Source: Pseudomonadota bacterium (GTDB taxonomy: Bacteria; Pseudomonadota; Alphaproteobacteria; Rhodospirillales; Casp-alpha2). Taken from it: a DNA stretch of 5,682 nucleotides. Positions 1 through 5,682 of this stretch are shown piece by piece. The number at the start of each line of letters is the position of its first letter. Within the stretch, counting starts at the first letter, position 1. Where the stretch lies: NCBI GenBank assembly GCA_027620395.1, contig JAQBZY010000123.1, positions 1-5,682 on the forward strand. The letters run 5' to 3'. The translations under genes and the position numbers were made by a program. The notes under the pieces were generated by a model. The model had not been told where the DNA came from and searched no databases. It saw only the letters and a list, made by a program, of their open reading frames with translations.

Positions 1-843
1 ACCGTGGATTCGGCCGCACTGATTGTCCGTCCAGCCTTCGTCAGCGAGCCGGGCCAGCCGTTCCGATTGGGTCTTCCGGCTACCGAGCGCGCCGATGTAG
101 AAGGCGTCCGATTCCATTGCCGCGGCGAGCACCGGGTTTTCGAGATCGTGCTCGTGAAACAACGTCGCCACCGCGGTCCAGGCATCCAGTTCCGCCGGAT
201 CAAGCACTTTTCGGGTCCGGGCGCCGAAAGATTTCGCGGCAGCGGCGGTATCATCCTCGGTGGTGACGGCGAGAACCTCGAGCCCGGCCGCCGAAGCGAT
301 TTCGGCGGCGGCGATGACGACAGGCCCCTTGCCGGCGACGACCAATTTAGGCGCCGGGCGATAAAGGCGGTCGAAGCTGCCGCCATCTAACAGCAACTGC
401 GGGCGCGCCCGGGAATCCTCGGCGGTGTGGATATCATTGCCGCCGGTCGTCATGTCGCTGACGAGGCGAACTGGCGTCCGGTTCGACTGCGCCGTCAAAA
501 TGGCCTGGGCATGCGCATCGGCAAGGCCGACATCAATATGGACGTCGATGGCGCTGCCGCAGGGAAGCGCGATATCGAAATAGGGCGAGTTGACGCCATA
601 GCGGATTTGCCGGTTCTTGCCTTCGGCCATGGCGGCCTGCGCTTCCTCGACCAGCGCGCCCTCGACGCAGCCGCCGGACAGAAACCCGACGAAAGCGCCG
701 GTGCCGGCGACCGCCATCTGGCTGCCGGCCGGGCGGGGCCCGGTCGGCTCGACGTCATAGAGCGTCAACAGCGCGGTTTTCCTACCCTCGGCCCGCCAGC
801 GGACCAAATCGGGGATGACATTTTCGGCGAAGCGGCCGCTCAT
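1..843 (-). CDS. XdhC/CoxI (CoxF-like) family Mo-hydroxylase maturation protein, 3' end cut by window edge
   Basis: The frame opens at an ATG (843-841) and stays open for 281 codons to the left edge, so the C-terminus is missing. XdhC-family proteins bind molybdenum cofactor and help with its sulfuration and insertion into xanthine dehydrogenase/CODH-type enzymes in the cytoplasm. Both usual domains are visible. The N-terminal XdhC_CoxI domain carries SGGCVEG at residues 56-62 (Cys59) and PCGSAIDV with Cys95. The C-terminal Rossmann-like domain has the dinucleotide-loop motif AGKGP at 170-174, HEHD at 230-233 and the signature YIGALGSRKT at 249-258. The visible part ends at RIHG, where relatives normally continue with PIGLDIGA, so I estimate about 40 residues lie outside. 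It starts 9 nt after the large-subunit stop codon with no strong Shine-Dalgarno site, suggesting translational coupling. The end of the second Rossmann strand reads AVTTEDD (192-198) instead of the common VVDPR type. Family assignment is firm; which enzyme it serves is inferred from position. Confidence 0.93.
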   Translation of the reverse strand, partial: MSGRFAENVIPDLVRWRAEGRKTALLTLYDVEPTGPRPAGSQMAVAGTGAFVGFLSGGCVEGALVEEAQAAMAEGKNRQIRYGVNSPYFDIALPCGSAIDVHIDVGLADAHAQAILTAQSNRTPVRLVSDMTTGGNDIHTAEDSRARPQLLLDGGSFDRLYRPAPKLVVAGKGPVVIAAAEIASAAGLEVLAVTTEDDTAAAAKSFGARTRKVLDPAELDAWTAVATLFHEHDLENPVLAAAMESDAFYIGALGSRKTQSERLARLADEGWTDNQCGRIHG

Positions 844-852
844 GCGTGGATA

Positions 853-3198
853 TTAGGCCTGCGCTGCCCGAATCGCACGCCAGACCTTCTCCGGCGTCAG
901 CGGCATGTCGATATGCTTGACGCCATAGCCCTTGAGCGCGTCGCAGACCGCATTGACGATCGCCGGCGGGGCACCGACGCAACCGGCCTCGCCGGCACCC
1001 TTGACGCCCAAGAGGTTCTTCGCCGTCGGCGCGTCCTCGAAATAGCCGACGTGCATCGGTGGAATATCGTCGGCGCGGGGCATGGCGTAATCCATCAACG
1101 AGCCGGTCAATAGCTGCCCGGTTTCGTCGTAGACGATTTCCTCCAACAGCGCCTGTCCGATCCCCTGCGCGACACCGCCCATGACTTGGCCGTCGGCTAA
1201 CAGCGGATTGATGATAGTGCCGAAATCGTCGACAACCCAATAATGCGTTGCCTTGACGACGCCGGTCTCGGGATCGACCTCGACCTCGGCGGCGTGGCTG
1301 CCGTTCGGGATCGAAATAATGCCGCGCTCGAATGTGGTGCCGATATTGAGACAGCCTGGTTGCACGCCATCCGGCAGCTTATCGGGATCGTTCGACGCGT
1401 CGATGACGTCGCGGATCGTCATGGTGTGATTGGTGCCGGGTTCGAAGAAACTGCCGTCCTCGAACTCGATTTTGTCGGACGTGGTCTCGAACAGATGCGC
1501 CGCGATTTCCTTGCCTTTGGCGACGACGGCGCGCGAGGTTTGTAGAACCGCGCTGCCGCCAACTTCCATGCCGCGCGATCCGCCGTGCCCGCCGCCCAAC
1601 GGTGTCGCATCGGTGTCGCCCTGCGTGAATACAACGTCATCAATGGCCAGCCATAAATGTCCGGCCAGCAATTGCGAGAACGCGGTTTCGTGCCCCATCC
1701 CGGTCGAATGACTGCCGACGGCCAGCCCGACTTTGCCGTCGTCTCTAAAATTGACCACGGCGTGTTCCTTCGGGCCGCCGCCGGTGCATTCCAGATAAGC
1801 GCAGACGCCGAAGCCGCGCTTCATGCCGCGGGCCTCGCTGTCGGCCTTGCGCTTGGCGTAGCCGGCGCGGTCGGTCATGGCCATGGTGCGCTTATAGACT
1901 TCCGGGAAGTCGCCGCAGTCGACGTCGAGCCCCATCGGCGTCTTCATCGGCAGCATGGCCTTCGGCACCAAGTTCTTCCGCCGCAGCTCATCGGCGTCGA
2001 AGCCAAGCACGTCGGCGGCATAATCGATGATCCGATCGATCTGATAGGACGCCTCGGGACGACCGGCGCCTCGGTAGGGATCGAGCGGCGCCGTGTTGGT
2101 GAAAATCGCCTTCGCTGTATAGTAGATGGCGTCGAATTTATAGGGTCCGCCCTGGGTCCGGGACGATCCGCCGGTCGGCGTGAACGGGCCGACGGTGCCG
2201 CAGTAGGCACCCAAGTTGCCAAGTGTTTCGGTTCTGAGGCCGCGGAACTGGCCGTCCTTGTCGAGAGCCAGTTGCACCGTCGACACCTGGTCGCGGCCGT
2301 GGGTATCGGAAAGAAAACTCTCGGCCCGGTCGTTGATCCACTTGACCGGGCGGCCGATCAGCCGGGCCGCGTGGCAAATCAGGATCGGTTCCGGATAGAC
2401 ACCGTTCTTGGCGCCGAAACCGCCGCCGACATCGGGCGCCAGATGGTGCAGCTTGGATTTGTCGATCTTGAGTGCCGCCTCGGCGATGGTGTCGCGGTTG
2501 GCATGGATGTTCTGTGACGAGTTCCAAAGCGTGAAGTTTTCGCTCGCGGCGTCGTAGCCGGCGACGGCGCCGCGGGGCTCGATCGGCACGGCGGTCACGC
2601 GGTTATTGACGAGGTCCAGGGTGACGATGTGATCGGCTTCGGCAAACGCCTTTTTTTGCGCTTCCTCGTTGCCCAAACCGAAGTCGAGGCAGACGTTGCC
2701 GGGGGCCAAGTCCCAAACTTGCGGCGCGCCCTCAGCCGCCGCCTGCTTCAATCCGGTGACGGCTGGCAGTGGCGCGTAATAGACCTCGATGGCGTCCAAC
2801 GCTTCCTTGGCGATGTCACGGGTTTCGGCGACGACCACGGCGACGATTTCACCGACGTGGCGGACCCGGTCGATGGCGATGGCGTGGTGCGGCGGCTCTT
2901 TCAAATCCGAGCCGTCCTTGAACTTGCGGACCGCCGACTTCGTCGGAATCGTCCCGTACCCCGCTGCCTTCCACTCGGCACCGGTAAAGACGCAGAGCAC
3001 ACCCTCGATCTCGGAAGCGGCCGAGGCATCAATCTTGGTGATGTCGGCGTGCGCGTGCGGCGAGCGCAGCATCGCGGCGTGCGCCATGCCGTCCAGCTTG
3101 ATGTCGTCGATGTAGCGGCCTCGGCCGGTCAGAAAGCGGAAATCCTCGCGGCGCCGGACCGATTCGCCGATAAGGTTCTTTTCGGAAATCTTACTCAT
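853..3198 (-). CDS. coxL: CoxL-like large (molybdopterin) subunit of a xanthine dehydrogenase/CODH-family hydroxylase
   Basis: This 781-residue protein (usual family length about 770-810) is the catalytic Mo subunit. The aldehyde oxidase/xanthine dehydrogenase a/b hammerhead domain spans roughly residues 13-150 (GRGRYIDDI, RSPHAHA). Two Mo-cofactor-binding domains follow. Visible motifs are PIEPRGAVA (205-213), the Gln of NSSQNIHANRD (Gln229), PDVGGGFGAK (255-264), PYRGAGRPEA (374-383), GMGHET (500-505), GGHGGSRG (536-543) and KGAGEAG with the catalytic base Glu737. Form I CODH has a Cys in the loop that here reads PYRGAGR, so CO oxidation is unlikely; the real substrate cannot be told from sequence. 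Family members usually have GQGH, here GMGH. A TTG at 3219-3217 would add seven residues, but the ATG at 3198 has a GGAG site at 3211-3208, nine nt upstream, and gives the family-like N-terminus. It lies 17 nt after the medium-subunit stop. Subunit identity is certain; the symbol is used in the broad family sense. Confidence 0.95.
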   Translation of the reverse strand: MSKISEKNLIGESVRRREDFRFLTGRGRYIDDIKLDGMAHAAMLRSPHAHADITKIDASAASEIEGVLCVFTGAEWKAAGYGTIPTKSAVRKFKDGSDLKEPPHHAIAIDRVRHVGEIVAVVVAETRDIAKEALDAIEVYYAPLPAVTGLKQAAAEGAPQVWDLAPGNVCLDFGLGNEEAQKKAFAEADHIVTLDLVNNRVTAVPIEPRGAVAGYDAASENFTLWNSSQNIHANRDTIAEAALKIDKSKLHHLAPDVGGGFGAKNGVYPEPILICHAARLIGRPVKWINDRAESFLSDTHGRDQVSTVQLALDKDGQFRGLRTETLGNLGAYCGTVGPFTPTGGSSRTQGGPYKFDAIYYTAKAIFTNTAPLDPYRGAGRPEASYQIDRIIDYAADVLGFDADELRRKNLVPKAMLPMKTPMGLDVDCGDFPEVYKRTMAMTDRAGYAKRKADSEARGMKRGFGVCAYLECTGGGPKEHAVVNFRDDGKVGLAVGSHSTGMGHETAFSQLLAGHLWLAIDDVVFTQGDTDATPLGGGHGGSRGMEVGGSAVLQTSRAVVAKGKEIAAHLFETTSDKIEFEDGSFFEPGTNHTMTIRDVIDASNDPDKLPDGVQPGCLNIGTTFERGIISIPNGSHAAEVEVDPETGVVKATHYWVVDDFGTIINPLLADGQVMGGVAQGIGQALLEEIVYDETGQLLTGSLMDYAMPRADDIPPMHVGYFEDAPTAKNLLGVKGAGEAGCVGAPPAIVNAVCDALKGYGVKHIDMPLTPEKVWRAIRAAQA

Positions 3199-3215
3199 AT
3201 CGATTTTCTCCGCTC

Positions 3216-4013
3216 TCAACTAATCGCTTCTTGCGCCGCGCGCCTTGCAAGGACGCCGATTAGGTGCGCCCTGTACTCCCGGCTGGCGTGGATATCGTTG
3301 TTCAAGCCGTCGGCGGCAATGGTGATGCCGTCCAAGGCGTTTGGCTCGAATTTGAGGGTAAGCGCAGCCTCCATCTCGGTGGCGCGGAACACGCTGGGCG
3401 CCGCCCCTGTGACGGCGACCCGGACCGTGCTGCCGACCTTGGCGACCATGACGCCGACCATGGCGAACCGCGTCGCCGGATGCTGGAGCTTGACGTAGGC
3501 GGCGCATTCCGGCATCGGAAAGCGCACAGCGGTGATTATCTCGCCGGCATCCAGGGCGGTCTCGAACATCCCCTTGAAGAATTGATCGACGGCAATTTCA
3601 CGCTTGTCCGTGATGATGGTGGCGCCGAGGCCCAGCGCGGCGGCCGGATAGTCGGCGGCCGGATCGTTGTTGGCCAACGAGCCGCCGATGGTGCCACGGT
3701 TTCTGACCTGCGGATCGCCGATGCCGCCGGCAAGCTTGGCGAGCGCCGGGATCGCCTTGGCGATGTCGGGGTCGGCGGCGACCGCCGCGTGCCGGGTCAT
3801 GGCGCCGATGGTGATCTCCGAGCCGCCGGCCTTGATGCCGGCAAGATCGGATATTCGCTCCAACGCAATCACTGTGCCCGGCATGGCGAGCCGCTGCTTC
3901 ATGACCGGGATCAGCGTCTGACCGCCGGCCAGGAACAGTCCGTCGTCGGCGTCTTCGAAAGCTTTCCGGGCGGCAGCCAGATCGGTTGGAATTTTGACGT
4001 CGAATGGATACAT
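3216..4013 (-). CDS. coxM: CoxM-like medium (FAD-binding) subunit
   Basis: This 265-residue flavoprotein subunit takes electrons from the [2Fe-2S] subunit and passes them from FAD to an external acceptor. The N-terminal FAD-binding domain (about residues 1-170) shows both flavin motifs: AGGQT at 29-33 (AGGQS in CODH) and TIGGS at 108-112, the latter within GDPQVRNRGTIGGSLANNDP. The C-terminal CODH flavoprotein domain follows (about 172-263; it includes PATRFAMVGV and VAVTGAAPSVFRA). Length is slightly short but within the family range (about 265-290). I chose the ATG at 4013 (MYPFDVKIPTD) over an in-frame ATG at 4055: the longer form would overlap the small-subunit gene by 38 nt with a non-family extension, while 4013 has a GGGGA site at 4025-4021, seven nt upstream. 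The gene begins 4 nt after the small-subunit stop. No residues appear to be missing, so the subunit should bind FAD. Confidence 0.94.
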   Translation of the reverse strand: MYPFDVKIPTDLAAARKAFEDADDGLFLAGGQTLIPVMKQRLAMPGTVIALERISDLAGIKAGGSEITIGAMTRHAAVAADPDIAKAIPALAKLAGGIGDPQVRNRGTIGGSLANNDPAADYPAAALGLGATIITDKREIAVDQFFKGMFETALDAGEIITAVRFPMPECAAYVKLQHPATRFAMVGVMVAKVGSTVRVAVTGAAPSVFRATEMEAALTLKFEPNALDGITIAADGLNNDIHASREYRAHLIGVLARRAAQEAIS

Positions 4014-4017
4014 CGGC

Positions 4018-4485
<468 letters not shown>

Positions 4486-4514
4486 GAATGTCTCCCCCTA
4501 AGTCACATTTGAAT

Positions 4515-4527
4515 GGCGTGGAACGCC
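4515..4527. repeat. Short perfect inverted repeat, possible operator half-sites
   Basis: Five-base arms GGCGT and ACGCC are separated by GGA. The site lies 30-42 nt upstream of the minus-strand small-subunit start codon and could be an operator. Arms this short also occur by chance in GC-rich DNA. There is no T-run, so it does not look like a terminator. Confidence 0.3.
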
Positions 4528-4632
4528 GTCGAGGCTATCCGATCCGGTTGGACGCGGTAACTAGTCCCGGTTGCCGAAACTGGAGATTACCGCCACCATG
4601 CATTACACCGGATATGATGATAAAATGCTCCT

Positions 4633-4661
4633 TTGCCAAGACCATAGCGTTTCTTAATGAT
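4633..4661 (+). promoter_or_regulatory. Candidate sigma70-type promoter for the coxG operon
   Basis: TTGCCA (4633-4638, five of six matches to TTGACA) is followed after 17 nt by AATGAT (4656-4661, four of six matches to TATAAT). Transcription would begin near 4668, leaving a very short leader that still contains the coxG ribosome site AGGA (4671-4674). The -10 box is weak and the call rests on pattern and position only. Confidence 0.35.
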
Positions 4662-4682
4662 TAGAAAAGCAGGAAAAACACC

Positions 4683-5207
4683 ATGAAACTGGCCGACGAG
4701 ATCCGTATTGCGGCCCCAAGGGACAGGGTTTGGGCGGCGCTCAACGATATCGAGGTGCTGAAGGCATCGATCCCGGGCTGCGAGGAACTAACCAAGGACT
4801 CAGATACCCAGTTGAGTGCCGTCGTGCAGGCTAAAATCGGCCCGGTGAAGGCGAAATTCAAAGGCAGCGTGACCTTGAGCGACCTCAATCCGCCGGAAAG
4901 CTACCGAATCTCCGGCGAGGGCAAGGGCGGTGCCGCCGGCTTCGCCAAGGGCAGCGCCGCGGTGACGTTGACGGATGACGGCGAGGCGACGCTGCTGACC
5001 TATACGGTCGAGGCCAAGGTCGGCGGCAAGCTGGCCCAGCTGGGCGGCCGCCTGATCGATGGCTTCGCGCGCAAGCTAACGGATGAATTTTTCAACCGCT
5101 TCCAACTTGCGGTCGAGGGCCCCGCCGAATCTGAGACCGATTCGGACGGCGAGGGGGATTCTGGCGATGACACAAAGAAAGGCTGGCTCAAGCGTTTGAT
5201 CAGCTGA
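4683..5207 (+). CDS. coxG: CoxG-family SRPBCC-domain protein (CO dehydrogenase subunit G family)
   Basis: This 174-residue protein has the CoxG signature through its SRPBCC fold (about residues 1-145): [12 protein letters not shown] (11-22), SIPGCEEL (29-36), [11 protein letters not shown] (51-61), the glycine-rich segment [14 protein letters not shown] (77-90) and [14 protein letters not shown] (114-127). CoxG proteins are accessory factors of aerobic CODH-type enzymes. They are reported to recruit the enzyme to the membrane and to bind hydrophobic ligand such as quinone in the SRPBCC pocket; that role here is inferred. The C-terminus is bipartite: a strongly acidic linker (about 149-163, Glu/Asp/Ser/Gly) and a short basic amphipathic end ([10 protein letters not shown], 165-174) that could touch membrane. 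There is no transmembrane helix or signal peptide. The ATG at 4683 has AGGA at 4671-4674, eight nt upstream. It is the first gene of the plus-strand operon, 37 nt before a second small-subunit gene, and could serve one or both hydroxylases. Confidence 0.93.
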   Translation: MKLADEIRIAAPRDRVWAALNDIEVLKASIPGCEELTKDSDTQLSAVVQAKIGPVKAKFKGSVTLSDLNPPESYRISGEGKGGAAGFAKGSAAVTLTDDGEATLLTYTVEAKVGGKLAQLGGRLIDGFARKLTDEFFNRFQLAVEGPAESETDSDGEGDSGDDTKKGWLKRLIS

Positions 5208-5230
5208 GGCCGCCAAAACGAATTCGACAA

Positions 5231-5238
5231 GGGAGGAA
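5231..5238 (+). promoter_or_regulatory. Ribosome binding site that fixes the start of the second small-subunit gene
   Basis: GGGAGGAA lies six nt before the ATG at 5245 in the 37-nt gap after coxG. It is a near-ideal Shine-Dalgarno site. It matters because the gene is cut at its other end, so the start is the only boundary that can be set. Confidence 0.8.
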
Positions 5239-5244
5239 ATATCA

Positions 5245-5682
<438 letters not shown>

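Larger units (their letters stand above)
4486..4682. promoter_or_regulatory. Divergent intergenic region between the two hydroxylase operons
   Basis: This 197-nt gap separates the start codons of the minus-strand small-subunit gene and plus-strand coxG, so promoters for both operons are expected here. The right half (about 4600-4682) is clearly more AT-rich than the surrounding genes. Visible small elements are an inverted repeat GGCGT-GGA-ACGCC at 4515-4527 and a direct repeat CCGGTTG at 4544-4550 and 4567-4573, offset 23 bp. No convincing minus-strand sigma70 pair was found; TATCAT (4622-4617) and TGTAAT (4607-4602) are possible -10 boxes without good -35 partners. No regulator gene lies in the window, and the role of these repeats is unproven. 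Confidence 0.7.

Noticed and set aside
427..1113. Long plus-strand open frame opposite the XdhC and large-subunit genes
   Set aside because: It is antisense to two genes with clear family motifs and encodes an Arg/Ala/Gly/Asp-rich product with no recognisable domain, as expected for a shadow frame in GC-rich DNA.
1657..2517. Plus-strand open frame of 286 codons
   Set aside because: It lies wholly inside the large-subunit gene on the other strand, has no ribosome site or domain signature, and its composition is typical of an antisense shadow.
853..3198. Annotation as a true CO-oxidising form I carbon monoxide dehydrogenase
   Set aside because: The Cu-binding Cys loop is absent (PYRGAGR) and the gene order is not M-S-L.
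3199..3219. TTG start for the large subunit overlapping the medium-subunit stop
   Set aside because: A TTGA overlap is possible, but the ATG at 3198 has a well-spaced GGAG site and begins the conserved N-terminal region.
2629..3498. Plus-strand open frame across the medium/large subunit junction
   Set aside because: It is antisense to two well-supported genes and has no recognisable motif.
4600..4628. GCATT...AATGC inverted pair in the intergenic region
   Set aside because: Arms of five bases with a 19-nt gap and no extension are expected by chance.

Overview
The window is a compact, gene-dense stretch of high-GC bacterial DNA. Spacing is operon-like and Shine-Dalgarno sites are clear. The style and protein sequences suggest a proteobacterium, most likely an alphaproteobacterium; this is inferred from sequence character, not from a marker gene. 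Every gene belongs to one theme: molybdenum hydroxylases of the xanthine dehydrogenase / aerobic carbon monoxide dehydrogenase (CODH) family and their helpers.

The left three quarters (1-4485) is one minus-strand operon. Read in its own direction it encodes a [2Fe-2S] small subunit (CoxS-like, 4485-4018), an FAD-binding medium subunit (CoxM-like, 4013-3216), a molybdopterin-cytosine-dinucleotide large subunit (CoxL-like, 3198-853) and an XdhC/CoxI-family maturation factor (from 843, cut by the left edge). Gaps are 4, 17 and 9 nt, so the set is almost certainly co-transcribed. Together S, M and L make a complete three-subunit hydroxylase: substrate is oxidised at Mo in L, electrons pass through two [2Fe-2S] clusters in S to FAD in M, and then to an acceptor. 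XdhC-type proteins help finish and insert the Mo cofactor.

A 197-nt divergent intergenic region (4486-4682) should hold promoters for both directions. To its right, a plus-strand operon begins with a CoxG-family SRPBCC protein (4683-5207). A second, paralogous CoxS-like subunit follows (from 5245, cut by the right edge). The rest of a second hydroxylase (large and medium subunits) is presumably just outside the window.

The large subunit has the loop PYRGAGR where true CO-oxidising form I CODH has the Cys-bearing AYRCSFR-type loop. CO is therefore unlikely to be the substrate, and the cluster is better called a 'form II-like' or uncharacterised Mo hydroxylase. The points that deserve a second look are the back-to-back paralogous small subunits, the S-M-L gene order, and unusual residues in the cofactor-binding motifs of the large subunit and in the Rossmann part of the XdhC protein. 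No RNA gene, mobile element, CRISPR array or clear terminator was seen.
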